Source: Flagellimonas sp. HMM57
GTDB lineage: Bacteria > Bacteroidota > Bacteroidia > Flavobacteriales > Flavobacteriaceae
Length of the DNA: 64,000 nt
Assembly: GCF_021390175.1 (NCBI RefSeq)
Contig: NZ_CP090004.1
Coordinates: forward strand, 2,528,501 to 2,592,500
Direction of reading: 5' to 3'
The position numbers and the translations under genes are program-made. Below, piece after piece: positions 35,357 to 44,357 of the stretch (its first letter is position 1; the number at the start of each line of letters is the position of its first letter). The notes under the pieces were generated by a model. That model saw only the letters and a list, made by a program, of their open reading frames with translations. It had not been told where the DNA came from and did not search any database.

Positions 35357-35624
35357 TTTGGTAATAGTTTGACGTGATGAATGCGCCCAAAGAACTTAAA
35401 AAAGGATAAAATAGCGTGTTAAATAAATATTAACTCTCATTTTTTTTAACTCATATGCCAATCTCTGGGAGTATTGGATTTTACTAATACTTTCCGTCGA
35501 AAGTATACCTATAGCTGGGTTCATGGAGAATCATAATTTTTCAAAAAAAATAAAAACACTGTAACAATTTAAAATTTGGACAGTCTTATAAGCATATTAC
35601 ATCAATCAAAAAATTCAATCAAAA

Positions 35625-36359
35625 ATGAACAAGTTATTAATGATTTACGGATGCGCACTATTAGGTAGTCCCACCGTAGCAGAAGACCAACAAAGTACGG
35701 CAGCAGCTGTTGTAGAAACTAAGACCGAAACTGTTAGTACGTTTGAGAACAATTTTACGGTATTGACCATCAATGCTGAGGCAAACAGTGAAACTTCCAG
35801 ATTTTATAATGATATAAATGAGGAAGCCTTTCAATTAAATTTAAACGAAATTGAGTTTGTAGAAGAAGAATCGGATTTGGATCTAGGTTTTAATACCTCC
35901 GATTATCTTCCTGAAGGCTTTAACCCTTATGAAACCTATTTTGATTTGAATTCCCTTATATATATAGAAGACGAAAACGAACTAAATCTGGATTTTGCCA
36001 CCAGTGAGTATCTGCCAGAAGGTTTTGATGCATACACGGAGGTGGTAGACGTACATTCCATCAACTATATAGAGGATGAGGATTTAGACCTAGGTTTTGA
36101 TACTGCAGAGTATCTTCCAGCGGGATTCTCACCATACGAAGCGTATGTGGATTTGAGTACTATCGAGTATATAGAGGATGAAGTTGAGTTGGAACTAGGT
36201 CTGGACAGCTATTATTCTTTACCAGAAGGATTTAATGCCTATACGGATACGATTGGAATAGCATCCATCCATTTTATAGAGGATGAGGAAATTGATCTGG
36301 GTTTTGATACTACCACGTATCTACCAGAAAACTTTGACCCCTACATGGAGGTCAACTAA
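35625..36359 (+). CDS. secreted repeat protein, five YLPEGF-type repeats
   Basis: A 244-residue very acidic protein with a short N-terminal hydrophobic start (LLMIYGCALLGSPTVAE). From about residue 76 to the end it holds five tandem repeats of 34-36 residues, each of the form I-x-(Y/F)-I/V-E-(D/E)-E, then LDLGF(D/N)T, then YLPEGF(N/D)(P/A)Y. Key positions of each unit are Glu/Asp clusters, Gly-Phe and Leu-Pro-Glu/Ala-Gly-Phe. No known domain fits. The closest relative is the 36876-37178 gene, so this is a two-member family in the window. Function unknown; acidic repeats may bind cations, and the signal suggests a periplasmic or outer location. Confidence 0.85.
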   Translation: MNKLLMIYGCALLGSPTVAEDQQSTAAAVVETKTETVSTFENNFTVLTINAEANSETSRFYNDINEEAFQLNLNEIEFVEEESDLDLGFNTSDYLPEGFNPYETYFDLNSLIYIEDENELNLDFATSEYLPEGFDAYTEVVDVHSINYIEDEDLDLGFDTAEYLPAGFSPYEAYVDLSTIEYIEDEVELELGLDSYYSLPEGFNAYTDTIGIASIHFIEDEEIDLGFDTTTYLPENFDPYMEVN

Positions 36360-36410
36360 GTAAGATGTTAGATGTCATTTTACGAACTTTTGATTTAGTC
36401 AGTCAAAGAA

Positions 36411-36437
36411 AAAGCCCTCTTCTGAGGGCTTTTTTAT
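36411..36437 (+). terminator. rho-independent terminator of the repeat-protein gene
   Basis: AAAGCCCTC and GAGGGCTTT pair around a TTCT loop and are followed by a T run, 52 bases after the stop codon. Confidence 0.85.
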
Positions 36438-36451
36438 ATACTTTATTTTTT

Positions 36452-36616
36452 GCCGAACTCATCTTGACTTTTAGTTTTAAGCAGAAAATGAGAAGAAATT
36501 TTATCAATTGAGTCGTTTTTTGATAGCATAGCCATAGCTACGGTAGATAAAAATGGCGAAAAGTGAGGGGATTTATTCCATTTTTTAGGCAAAAGAAAAG
36601 TCAAGATGAGTTCGCC
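36452..36616 (+). repeat. nested inverted-repeat element, copy 1
   Basis: About 165 bases bounded by GAACTCATCTTGACTT (36455-36470) and its perfect complement (36598-36613), with weaker pairing further in. The centre holds TTTTTTGATAGCATAGCC, then TAGCTACGGT, then AT-rich sequence. A second copy with the same centre lies at 49342-49502. It encodes no protein and looks like a non-autonomous mobile or structural repeat (REP/BIME- or MITE-like). Confidence 0.75.
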
Positions 36617-36844
36617 TATACAAATGTATCGATGAATTGCAGTTAACAAAAAAATAACAATAAAATCGACCAAGTGTAAATGGCAAAGAAACTATTCCAA
36701 AGCTGAATATTTGGTAGGTTCCAAGATGTTAAATTAACACTTTGTCAATGATTTGAAACAAGTACTGATAATACTATTCTAACTTGTTTTATTAGCATTA
36801 GTTAATGAAAATCTAAATATAATAATCTTGAATTTTAGTGGTTT

Positions 36845-36852
36845 TATCTTTG
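36845..36852 (+). promoter_or_regulatory. -7 promoter box of the second repeat-protein gene
   Basis: TATCTTTG matches TAnnTTTG, 23 bases before the ATG at 36876; CTTGAA at about 36828-36833 may serve as the upstream element. Confidence 0.5.
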
Positions 36853-36875
36853 CTATATATTTAAAAACAGCAGTT

Positions 36876-37178
36876 ATGAAATACCAGACTTTTACATTGA
36901 CCGCAGTAATGATTGTCTTTATGTCAATCTCTCTTCAAGCCATGAAATCAAATGCATTAGTTGAAGAATTTGATATAAACAAAGTTGTATTTATAGAAGA
37001 AGATCAGGACTATGATTTGGGTTTTGATACTTCTAAATATCTACCTGAAGGATTTGATGCCTACAGCAATGAATATTCAGTAGAAACAGTTAACTATATA
37101 GACGTTTGTGACGACGTGGAATTAGGGTTTGAAACAACGGGATATCTACCAGAAGGTTTTAATCCGTATATAAGATAA
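36876..37178 (+). CDS. short secreted YLPEGF repeat protein (two repeats)
   Basis: A 100-residue paralogue of the 35625 gene. A hydrophobic N-terminus (YQTFTLTAVMIVFMSISLQA) is followed by two repeats: VVFIEEDQDYDLGFDT, then YLPEGFDAY; and VNYIDVCDDVELGFETTG, then YLPEGFNPY. I place the start at the ATG at 36876; an earlier codon at 36828 lies before the promoter match. It has its own promoter and a terminator downstream, so it is independently expressed. Function unknown; the conserved repeat suggests a shared role with the larger protein. Confidence 0.8.
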   Translation: MKYQTFTLTAVMIVFMSISLQAMKSNALVEEFDINKVVFIEEDQDYDLGFDTSKYLPEGFDAYSNEYSVETVNYIDVCDDVELGFETTGYLPEGFNPYIR

Positions 37179-37212
37179 GTTAGTTTTTTATTTTTTGAGT
37201 TAGTTAGTTTTT

Positions 37213-37235
37213 AAACCCTCCCTTTAGGAGGGTTT
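37213..37235. terminator. terminator shared by repeat-protein gene and DASS transporter
   Basis: AAACCCTCC and GGAGGGTTT pair around CTTTA between two convergent genes; the plus strand is followed by TTTATTC and the minus by A/T-rich sequence. A bidirectional terminator is likely. Confidence 0.75.
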
Positions 37236-37240
37236 ATTCA

Positions 37241-38671
37241 TTAAAAAAGGAACGGAACCACAAATTGAAACACTAAAATCAACAATCCAACAGCAATAAG
37301 GTTCAAAACAATACCAACTCTCGCCATTTGGGGTACTTTGACATAACCACTGGCAAAAACAATTGCGTTGGGTGGAGTGGCCATAGGCAACATAAACGCA
37401 CAACTACTTGCTATGGTCACAGGAATAAGTAAGTAGAGTATAGGAATATCCAGCCCAATGGCTATACCCGCAACAACGGGAGCTAACACGGCTACAAGTG
37501 CCACATTGCTCATAAGTTCGGTCATAAATAACATGAGCAGAATCAATAGAGATGCGGTTAGGATTATACTTATTTCGCTATTGGCAATTGCAACCGCTAC
37601 CATATCCACTATTCCACTTGATGACATTCCCTTTGCCAGCGCCAGTCCTCCGCCAAACAATATCAATATGCCCCATGCCAATTTTGAAGTGTCCCTCCAT
37701 TGAATCAAGAAATCACCCTTCCTTAAGTTATATGGAATTGCAAATAGGGCAATTGCAGCGAAAATGCTGATCATGGTATCGGTAAGTCCTAGATTTGGAA
37801 AAATACTGTTAATTAAGGTTCTAAAAATCCAAAGGGAGACCGTTACCGCAAAAATGGAGAGGACTAATTTCTCTTTACCCGAAGTAGGGCCTAACTTTTG
37901 GAGCTCAACTTGAATAACTTCTTTTGAGGCACTAAACTTTAAATCCCGATTAGGGAACATCCATTTTACCAAAACAAGGTAGCTAATGCCTATCATTACA
38001 ATTGAAAATGGAAGCCCAATGGTCATCCATTTTAAAAAAGAGATTTCAGTATTGTACTCATTCTCCAATAATCCTATTAAGACTGAATTTGGCGGTGTAC
38101 CAATGACCGTTGCAATTCCACCAGCATTGGCAGAAAAGGCAATACCCAGCATCACGCTTAAGGCAAAATTTTGGTCATTTTTTGTAAATCCGTCTTCATC
38201 GTTAATCAACAAATTGATTACTGAGATTGCAATGGGTAGCATAACAACAGTACTTGCAGTATTACTGATCCACATGCTTAGAGAAGCAGTGGCGATCATA
38301 AATCCTAAAATAACCTTATTGGGAGTTGTCCCGGTCAGTTTTATGATATTAAGGGCAATACGCTTGTGGAGATTTACCTTTTCTAAAGCTAGTGCCATCA
38401 CAAATCCACCAAAAAATAGAAAGACAATGGGACTTCCGTAGTTGGCACCTACTTCAGCAATCGGCAGGATTTTGAGCAACGGGAAAAGCAATAACGGTAG
38501 AAGTGCCGTTACGGAAATGGAAACTGCTTCGGTAATCCACCAGATCAACATCCAGACAGCTACGGAGATTACAGGGTCCCCTTGTTCGGAAACCATATCA
38601 AAAGGCAGGTTATTTAAAGTGAGAAATACAATTGGACCAAGAATGAGTCCGGCAATTTTTGATTTTTCCAT
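37241..38671 (-). CDS. DASS family sodium:dicarboxylate/sulfate symporter
   Basis: A 476-residue membrane protein with about 11-12 hydrophobic segments. The characteristic SNTAST motif (WISNTASTVVMLPIAISV, about residues 134-151) and the second half's PVTIASSCAFMLPMATPPNA motif (about 417-436) mark the divalent anion:Na+ symporter family. It should bring in a dicarboxylate such as succinate or citrate-like acid, or sulfate, with sodium; the exact substrate is not readable. A perfect palindrome lies about 50 bases upstream of its start and may be its operator. It is downstream of an AraC gene in the same direction. Confidence 0.93.
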   Translation of the reverse strand: MEKSKIAGLILGPIVFLTLNNLPFDMVSEQGDPVISVAVWMLIWWITEAVSISVTALLPLLLFPLLKILPIAEVGANYGSPIVFLFFGGFVMALALEKVNLHKRIALNIIKLTGTTPNKVILGFMIATASLSMWISNTASTVVMLPIAISVINLLINDEDGFTKNDQNFALSVMLGIAFSANAGGIATVIGTPPNSVLIGLLENEYNTEISFLKWMTIGLPFSIVMIGISYLVLVKWMFPNRDLKFSASKEVIQVELQKLGPTSGKEKLVLSIFAVTVSLWIFRTLINSIFPNLGLTDTMISIFAAIALFAIPYNLRKGDFLIQWRDTSKLAWGILILFGGGLALAKGMSSSGIVDMVAVAIANSEISIILTASLLILLMLFMTELMSNVALVAVLAPVVAGIAIGLDIPILYLLIPVTIASSCAFMLPMATPPNAIVFASGYVKVPQMARVGIVLNLIAVGLLILVFQFVVPFLF

Positions 38672-38719
38672 GTTGGTCTTTAGCGTTCAAAGTTCTAAAG
38701 ATAATGAAGACTTAAAAAT

Positions 38720-38743
38720 AATTGTGCAATCGATTGCACAATT
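38720..38743. promoter_or_regulatory. perfect 24-bp palindrome upstream of the DASS transporter
   Basis: The core TGTGCAATCGATTGCACA is extended by AAT and ATT, so all 24 bases are self-complementary with no loop. The inner TGCAATCGATTGCA fits the LacI-family operator pattern TGNAANCGNTTNCA. It lies 49 bases before the transporter start and 54 bases after the AraC stop. It could alternatively form a hairpin ending AraC transcription, as ATTTTTAAG follows on the minus strand. Confidence 0.55.
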
Positions 38744-38796
38744 CTTCAGAGAAAATATAATCTTGTTTGAAAAGTGAATACTTCAAGCGCAAATCT

Positions 38797-39660
38797 TTAA
38801 TGATTACTTCTAAACTTTTTAGGTGAGATAGCAACATGCCGTTTAAAGAACTTGATAAAATAAGAAGGATCTTCAAATCCAAGCTTATAGGCAATTTCAC
38901 TTATCTGTAGTCCAGTAAACTTCAAGAGACGCTTTGATTGTAAGATAACACGTTCGGTTATAAATTCAGATGGTGATTTACTACCTATCTTTTTTGTAAT
39001 TGTAGATAGTGTTTTTGTCGAAATGAACATGGATTCGGCATATTGCCCAACAGTTAGGTTTTTTTCGTAATTGCGTTCTATCAGTTCTTTAAATTCATAA
39101 AAGCGTAGGGTATAAGAGCTAGGGGAGATTATTTTTTCCGGTTCTCTGTTCTGGTGGACACGTTCAAGATCAATAAGAAAGCATTTTAAAAGAAAACGGA
39201 CCATATTTTCAAAACCAAAACGATTGCGATGTGATAATTCTTTTACTATCAAATCTATATATGTATTGCATTTGGCAATGGTATCAGTTTCCATAGCATA
39301 GCATGGATTTTCCTGTGTTTTGAAAATAGCGTACTTCAAGAAGATATCCGCCTCGGTATGCATAAAAAAACTCTCGTTGAAATGAATTAACCAACCGTCG
39401 CCTTCAAGATTTTCATCAAAAGCATGGATTTGACCTTTTGAAATGAATAGAATAGTGTTTTCCTTTACTTTATATTCTTTAAAATCAACAAGATGTTTAC
39501 CGCCCGAAGAAAAAAACCAAATGATTTGATAATAACTATGTGAATGTGGTTGGGTCGCTTTGTTACTACTTTTTTTTCGGTAGCTTTTTAGATCATATAT
39601 CTCAAATTGAAGTTTTTGAGGGCTTAATTTATGAAGATGATATTGCTCAATTTTTGACAA
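38797..39660 (-). CDS. AraC family transcriptional regulator
   Basis: A 287-residue regulator with a cupin-like N-terminal sensor (about 10-110, PHSHSYYQIIWFFSSGGKH) and the two helix-turn-helix motifs of the AraC C-terminus (about 195-284, VGQYAESMFISTKTLSTITK and YKLGFEDPSYFIKFFKRH). The sensor holds His residues in the metal-binding-like cupin text, but the ligand is unknown. It lies 23 bases after the amine oxidase gene in the same direction, so it is likely the last gene of the oxidase cluster; it may control that cluster or the DASS gene. Confidence 0.92.
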   Translation of the reverse strand: MSKIEQYHLHKLSPQKLQFEIYDLKSYRKKSSNKATQPHSHSYYQIIWFFSSGGKHLVDFKEYKVKENTILFISKGQIHAFDENLEGDGWLIHFNESFFMHTEADIFLKYAIFKTQENPCYAMETDTIAKCNTYIDLIVKELSHRNRFGFENMVRFLLKCFLIDLERVHQNREPEKIISPSSYTLRFYEFKELIERNYEKNLTVGQYAESMFISTKTLSTITKKIGSKSPSEFITERVILQSKRLLKFTGLQISEIAYKLGFEDPSYFIKFFKRHVAISPKKFRSNH

Positions 39661-39683
39661 GTAATTATATTTTAAGCATAAAA

Positions 39684-40748
39684 TTAAGTCAAAACTTTGT
39701 TTGTAAGCTTTTCAGCTGCCCTAATACCGCTGTATACGGCTCCGTCCAAGTATCCTCCATATACTGGTGATGTTTCCGTTCCTGAAAAAAATAACTTCCC
39801 ATCCATATAAAAATCATTAAACAACGGATTTCCATATTGCGGACTCATATATACGGATTTCAGATTTTCACATGAGGTAAACCTGTCTTTGGACCAATCC
39901 TTTTCCAAATACAAAGTATATTTTTTGATTTCCTTTCCAAGATACTTTTCCAGATAGTCCAGGATTTTCTTCTTTCTCTCCTGTTTTGGGAAATCGCGCA
40001 AGCCCTCGTTGGCAAACCCCATAAGTCCAAATATGGAGTTTTCATAATTGCAATGGTCATAAAGTTCAATTATAGGACCAACCTGACCGATTACGGTACC
40101 AGAAAAGTTTTTCTCCCGCCAGAAGGCCTTCTCAAAAAGCAAACCAACCTTTATAGCATTGCTCATCCAAGTATGGGTATGCTTCATTGTGGTACTGAAT
40201 TCTGTTGGTAGCCCTGGACTGTACTTTAAAGTCGAAGCCAATTTTGGAGGAACGGTCACAACAACTTTTTCGGCACTAAAAATAATGTCGTTTTCAGTTT
40301 TTAGATGTAATGTATGCTGCACCTCGGTAACCTCAATAATTTTGGTGTTTCTTATGATTTTATCCTTTAACGGCATTGCCAGTTTTTCTACAATGGCAGT
40401 TGTGCCATTTACAACCCTGCTTGCAGAAGGGGCCTCTTGGGAATTTTCAAAAAAATGGGCAGGTGCCATGGTATTGTACACCAGAACACTCTGCCCTTTA
40501 CCGTATTGCTCAAATATGTTGATATTGAACCTATCAAGTAGTTTGTTCAAATTGAGGTGGTGGTCTTGAAACCAGGTAGCGCCCATATCGATACCTTTAT
40601 GTGTATTGATTCGACCGCCAATATGGTTTCTACCTTCCAATATGATAAAATCATCTTCACCAGTTTCTAAAAGCGAATTTGCCGTGGTCAGTCCAGACAG
40701 GCCAGCTCCAACGATAATATATTTTGCGCTCAATTTATGTTTGTTCAT
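39684..40748 (-). CDS. FAD-dependent amine oxidase
   Basis: A 354-residue flavoprotein. The FAD-binding Rossmann motif VGAGLSGLTTANSLLETG (about residues 13-30) is followed by LEGRNHIGGRINTHKG, and the C-terminus carries the flavin-contact segment FFSGTETSPVYGGYLDGAV. This is the monoamine oxidase/amine dehydrogenase layout. The family average is about 430-480 residues, so this is on the short side, probably with a smaller substrate domain. It is 2 bases from the AhpD-like gene and upstream of AraC. The likely job is oxidation of an amine, perhaps within the local SDR/oxidase cluster; substrate unknown. Confidence 0.88.
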   Translation of the reverse strand: MNKHKLSAKYIIVGAGLSGLTTANSLLETGEDDFIILEGRNHIGGRINTHKGIDMGATWFQDHHLNLNKLLDRFNINIFEQYGKGQSVLVYNTMAPAHFFENSQEAPSASRVVNGTTAIVEKLAMPLKDKIIRNTKIIEVTEVQHTLHLKTENDIIFSAEKVVVTVPPKLASTLKYSPGLPTEFSTTMKHTHTWMSNAIKVGLLFEKAFWREKNFSGTVIGQVGPIIELYDHCNYENSIFGLMGFANEGLRDFPKQERKKKILDYLEKYLGKEIKKYTLYLEKDWSKDRFTSCENLKSVYMSPQYGNPLFNDFYMDGKLFFSGTETSPVYGGYLDGAVYSGIRAAEKLTNKVLT

Positions 40749-40750
40749 TG

Positions 40751-41053
40751 TTAATCCATTAAGTGTGTACCGTGGACAACAGCGGCTCCGGCTCTCAATG
40801 CTGCTGCTACAAAAGTGACCTCAGCAAGTTCTTCTTGCGTGGCTCCAGCATCCAAAGCATGTCTTTTATGGATTTCCAAACAATAGGGACATTGTGTTGT
40901 CAATGCCACAGCCACAGCCATTAATTCCTTATATTTTTTAGGAATGGCACCATCTGTAAGTGCTTCACTGTCCAAAGCTTGAAAAGCTTTCATCGCATTT
41001 TGGGCCTTCTTACCCAATAGTCCTAGTTTTTTCAAATTGTTCATGTCGTACAT
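40751..41053 (-). CDS. carboxymuconolactone decarboxylase-like (AhpD-type) protein
   Basis: A 100-residue member of the CMD/AhpD family. The catalytic pair is present as C55-P-Y-C58 with H62 in QCPYCLEIHKRHAL, the proton relay of AhpD-type peroxidase partners. Small AhpD-like proteins act on peroxides or as thiol reductases, and they often accompany flavin oxidases that make hydrogen peroxide. The amine oxidase gene starts 2 bases after it ends, which fits a role in removing its H2O2. A terminator-like hairpin precedes it. Confidence 0.9.
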   Translation of the reverse strand: MYDMNNLKKLGLLGKKAQNAMKAFQALDSEALTDGAIPKKYKELMAVAVALTTQCPYCLEIHKRHALDAGATQEELAEVTFVAAALRAGAAVVHGTHLMD

Positions 41054-41074
41054 AACACTAAATTTAGAATTAAA

Positions 41075-41101
41075 AGGAGATGGACCATAATACCATCTCC
41101 T
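41075..41101 (-). terminator. terminator or attenuator after the SDR gene
   Basis: AGGAGATGG (41075-41083) and CCATCTCCT (41093-41101) pair around a 9-base loop; the minus strand continues with TTTAATTC. It lies in the 56-base gap between the SDR and AhpD genes. Confidence 0.6.
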
Positions 41102-41109
41102 GTTGAATT

Positions 41110-41859
41110 TTAGTTTCTACCAGACATTACACCTCCATCAATGTCCCAAATGGCGCCCGTTACCCATGATGCTTTATCGGAAAGTAAGAAAGAAATGGTA
41201 TTCGCTACATCTTCGGCAAGTCCGTTTCTTCCAATTGGGTGAAAGGCATGGAAATTTTGAAGCGCATCATTGGCTTCTTGCTTGCCCCCAAATACATTCT
41301 CGTAGACCGGTGTTTCCACAACAGCTGGTGAAACGGCATTCACACGGATTTTATAATCCGCCAATTCCATGGCCAAGTGCTGTGTTAAACTGTGCAATCC
41401 TGCTTTTTGCATTGAATATGCAGAAGAAGGGGTCGCTTTTACCGATTGTTTGGCCCACATAGAACCTACATTGACGATGGAACCACCCTCTGTTGCAGCC
41501 ATCTTTTTTGCCGCAGCTTGTGTAATAAAAAAGAATCCCCTGTTTAGATCTAAGTACGAATCGTAGTCAGAAGTCGTATGATCTAAAAATGGTTTAGGTC
41601 CAAAAATACCTGAAGCGTTTACCAAATAATCCAAGTTGTTCCAACCCGCAATCTCGTTTTGCAAGACACTTACTTGGTCTTGGTCTGTAATATTGACCTT
41701 ATGCGTTACTAGATTATCGTTTGACTCATCTTTTTTAAAGGTTTCTAATTTGGTGTCATTAGTTCCTACTACGTGTACTTCAACACCTTGGTTCAAAAGG
41801 TTCTGTGCAGTTGCTTTACCAATACCGCTACTGCCTCCTATAATCAATGCTCTTTTCAT
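41110..41859 (-). CDS. short-chain dehydrogenase/reductase
   Basis: A 249-residue classical SDR. The NAD(P)-binding motif is GGSSGIG (residues 8-14, GGxxxGIG-like) with TGxxxGIG text [14 protein letters not shown]. The catalytic Tyr-x-x-x-Lys is in [12 protein letters not shown], preceded by the Ser of [10 protein letters not shown]. The reaction is an alcohol/ketone oxidation or reduction, substrate unknown. It is the first gene of the minus-strand cluster SDR, AhpD-like, amine oxidase, AraC, but a hairpin separates it from the rest. A TAnnTTTG promoter match lies 28 bases upstream. Confidence 0.93.
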   Translation of the reverse strand: MKRALIIGGSSGIGKATAQNLLNQGVEVHVVGTNDTKLETFKKDESNDNLVTHKVNITDQDQVSVLQNEIAGWNNLDYLVNASGIFGPKPFLDHTTSDYDSYLDLNRGFFFITQAAAKKMAATEGGSIVNVGSMWAKQSVKATPSSAYSMQKAGLHSLTQHLAMELADYKIRVNAVSPAVVETPVYENVFGGKQEANDALQNFHAFHPIGRNGLAEDVANTISFLLSDKASWVTGAIWDIDGGVMSGRN

Positions 41860-41886
41860 TTTTTTTGATTTAAAAAATTACAAGCA

Positions 41887-41894
41887 CAAAATTA
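41887..41894 (-). promoter_or_regulatory. -7 promoter box of the SDR gene
   Basis: TAATTTTG on the minus strand matches TAnnTTTG; a TTGACA lies about 25 bases upstream of it. Confidence 0.45.
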
Positions 41895-41959
41895 TCGCGG
41901 AGTCTATTGCGATTTATGTCAATTAAAGAAAAGAAATGGTAATTTTGGGAAACTACCTT

Positions 41960-43651
41960 TCAATTCAATTTTTTTGCAAAAAGCCCATCGTCGCGTTTTT
42001 CAACGGCAAAGACACCAAGTTTTGATAGGTTTTTGGTGCTTTTATCCCATTTTTTACCGCTAAGTCCGGCTTTTTGCTTTAATTCAGCTAGCGGCATTTC
42101 TTCAACTTGCTTTAACAAGTCCATGATTGCCTTTTCTTCATCGCTTAGGGCGATTGCTTTTTTCTCAGGGCGCATTTGCGGAAAGAACAACACCTCTTGA
42201 ATGGAGGAGTTATTGGTCATAAGCATTACCAAACGATCGATCCCGATACCAATACCTGAAGTGGGTGGCATTCCATACTCTAAAGCTCGTATAAAATCTT
42301 GGTCAATGAACATGGCTTCATCATCCCCTTTTTCGGAAAGACGTAATTGTTCTTCAAAACGTTCTCTTTGATCAATAGGATCATTGAGCTCCGAGTAGCA
42401 ATTTGCCAATTCTTTACCGTTGACCATAAGTTCAAAACGTTCGGTCAATGCTGGATTATCGCGATGTTCCTTGGTGAGCGGACTCATTTCTTTTGGATAA
42501 TCGGTGATAAAAGTGGGCTGCACGTAGTGATGTTCGCATTTTTCCCCAAAAATTTCGTCGATAAGCTTACCCACACCCATTGTCTCATCAACCTCAATGG
42601 ACAGTTTTTTAGCAACTTCGCGAAGCTCTTCTTCACCCATACCAGCTACATCGTACCCTGTATGTATTTTGATAGCTTCTAAAATAGGAACCCTGGCATA
42701 AGGCGCCTTGAATTCTATTTCATTGTCGCCAACGGTAAGTTTTGTGCTTCCGTTTGCATCCAAAGCAATTTTTTCCAAAAGCTGTTCTGTAGTATCCATC
42801 ATCCAGTTGTAGTCTTTATAGGCTACGTAGAGTTCCATTACAGTAAATTCTGGATTATGGGTGCGGTCCATTCCCTCGTTCCTAAAATCCTTGGAAAACT
42901 CATAGACCCCATCAAACCCACCAACAATCAAACGTTTTAGGTAAAGTTCGTTGGCAATACGCAGGTACAAGGGAATGTTCAATGCATTGTGGTGCGTTAA
43001 AAAAGGTCTTGCGGCAGCTCCACCGGGAATAGGTTGAAGTATTGGAGTCTCTACTTCGAGATATCCTCTTTCATTATAAAACTCGCGGATACTGTTCGTG
43101 ATTTTTGTGCGCTTGATGAAAGTTTCCTTTACGGACGGATTTACCACTAAATCAACATAGCGTTGGCGATAGCGCAATTCTGGGTCATTGAATTCATCAT
43201 ACACATTTCCATCAGCATCAACTTTAGGAAGAGGCAATGGGCGTAACGCCTTGCTGAGCAGGCTAAAGCCTTTTACCATTACGGTTTTTTCGCCTACCTG
43301 TGTAGTGAACAATTCTCCTTCTACACCTATGATATCTCCAATATCCAGCAGTTTTTTGTAGACCTCGTTGTATTGCGTTTTATCTTCGCCCGTGCAAATT
43401 TCATCTCTGTTGAAATAAACCTGTATGCGACCCTCACTATCCTGAAGCTCGGCAAAAGAAGCCTTTCCTTGTATTCTTCTAGACATTAACCTACCGGAAA
43501 TCACTACTTTTTTTCCTTCTTCATAAGCATCTTTGATACTTTTGGAGGTAGCATCAACTGGATATAATGCTGCGGGGTAAGGATTTATTCCCAATTCCCT
43601 TAGTTTGGATAATTTCTCCCTTCGAACGATTTCCTGTTCCGATAGTTGCAT
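41960..43651 (-). CDS. lysS: lysyl-tRNA synthetase, class II
   Basis: Charges tRNA-Lys. The N-terminal OB-fold anticodon-binding domain is followed by the class II catalytic core: [13 protein letters not shown] before motif 1, [20 protein letters not shown] (motif 2), [16 protein letters not shown] (motif 3). The 563-residue length exceeds the about 500 of E. coli LysS by a C-terminal extension of about 60 residues ([20 protein letters not shown]), common in Bacteroidota. The start is the ATG giving [20 protein letters not shown]. It is followed on the minus strand by the SDR cluster after an unremarkable 100-base gap. Confidence 0.98.
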   Translation of the reverse strand: MQLSEQEIVRREKLSKLRELGINPYPAALYPVDATSKSIKDAYEEGKKVVISGRLMSRRIQGKASFAELQDSEGRIQVYFNRDEICTGEDKTQYNEVYKKLLDIGDIIGVEGELFTTQVGEKTVMVKGFSLLSKALRPLPLPKVDADGNVYDEFNDPELRYRQRYVDLVVNPSVKETFIKRTKITNSIREFYNERGYLEVETPILQPIPGGAAARPFLTHHNALNIPLYLRIANELYLKRLIVGGFDGVYEFSKDFRNEGMDRTHNPEFTVMELYVAYKDYNWMMDTTEQLLEKIALDANGSTKLTVGDNEIEFKAPYARVPILEAIKIHTGYDVAGMGEEELREVAKKLSIEVDETMGVGKLIDEIFGEKCEHHYVQPTFITDYPKEMSPLTKEHRDNPALTERFELMVNGKELANCYSELNDPIDQRERFEEQLRLSEKGDDEAMFIDQDFIRALEYGMPPTSGIGIGIDRLVMLMTNNSSIQEVLFFPQMRPEKKAIALSDEEKAIMDLLKQVEEMPLAELKQKAGLSGKKWDKSTKNLSKLGVFAVEKRDDGLFAKKLN

Positions 43652-43664
43652 AGTCTATAAAAAA

Positions 43665-43696
43665 TTAAAGCGCAAAATTACACTTTTGCGCTTTAA
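43665..43696 (-). terminator. terminator of the thioredoxin-like gene
   Basis: TTAAAGCGCAAAA and TTTTGCGCTTTAA pair perfectly over 13 bases around TTACAC, 5 bases after the thioredoxin-like gene; the minus strand continues with a T-run. Confidence 0.85.
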
Positions 43697-43700
43697 TTCC

Positions 43701-44258
43701 TTAGTTGGACTTGCTTAATGTAGCGTAATTTGGTGTGTAGGGCTTTTTCTTTACGATTTGCACCATGTCCTCTTCCAAAGATTCGATAGGACTTTCTACA
43801 ATTCTATTGACCTCTTCACCATTTTTAAAGAAAATCATTGTGGGTACTTTTATAATGTCGAGCCCTTTTTCTTCACCAGTTGGACTTTTCTTGTAGTGTT
43901 CTTTTCGTCTATCCAATGCGACAATTTCCAGTTGTTCCATAGGAAATTTAGCGGCCTTTAATATTTTGATGATTCTTGGCACTTCTCTTTTGCTGTCACC
44001 GCACCATGTTCCCAAAAATAGTTTGACTTCATGCTTTGCAAGTGGTTTTTTGAACATGTTGACCAAGTCTTTGTCCACAGTATAGGAATCATAACCTACA
44101 TTGTACCATGCTTGGTAAGGTTCTGACTCCAACCCTTCCAAATTGATTTTTCCCACCATATATTTTTTCCCGTTTTCCATGGTGACTTCTTTGTTGAATT
44201 CTTGGCCATACGAGAACGATATGGAAATAAACAACAATGTAAAAAAAGATGATTTCAT
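43701..44258 (-). CDS. thioredoxin-fold secreted protein
   Basis: A 185-residue protein with a signal peptide (FFTLLFISISFSYGQ). The thioredoxin-like domain holds GTWCGDSKREVPR, i.e. a C-x-x-S active site rather than C-x-x-C, and the cis-Pro region KVPTMIFFKNGEEVNRI. A CxxS protein can still act as a thiol reductase or isomerase, or be a structural relative. Likely periplasmic. Start at the ATG at 44258, directly before the signal peptide. No partner gene is obvious; it lies 42 bases from lysS in the same direction but is separated by a terminator. Confidence 0.82.
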   Translation of the reverse strand: MKSSFFTLLFISISFSYGQEFNKEVTMENGKKYMVGKINLEGLESEPYQAWYNVGYDSYTVDKDLVNMFKKPLAKHEVKLFLGTWCGDSKREVPRIIKILKAAKFPMEQLEIVALDRRKEHYKKSPTGEEKGLDIIKVPTMIFFKNGEEVNRIVESPIESLEEDMVQIVKKKPYTPNYATLSKSN

Positions 44259-44357
44259 GATTTTTCGATTTAAAATTCGAAAGCGAAAATTGCATAAAAT
44301 CAAAAACAGAAGACAATCGAGCAGTTGGAAATAGGGACTAGACCCTAGGTGGAAATT

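Noticed and set aside
36443..36673. Minus-strand frame of 76 codons
   Set aside because: It lies inside the nested inverted-repeat element and has no known motif or plausible start context.
39285..39300. CATAGCATAGC text similar to the core of the nested repeat element
   Set aside because: It is a short match within the AraC coding region, with no arms around it; chance likely.
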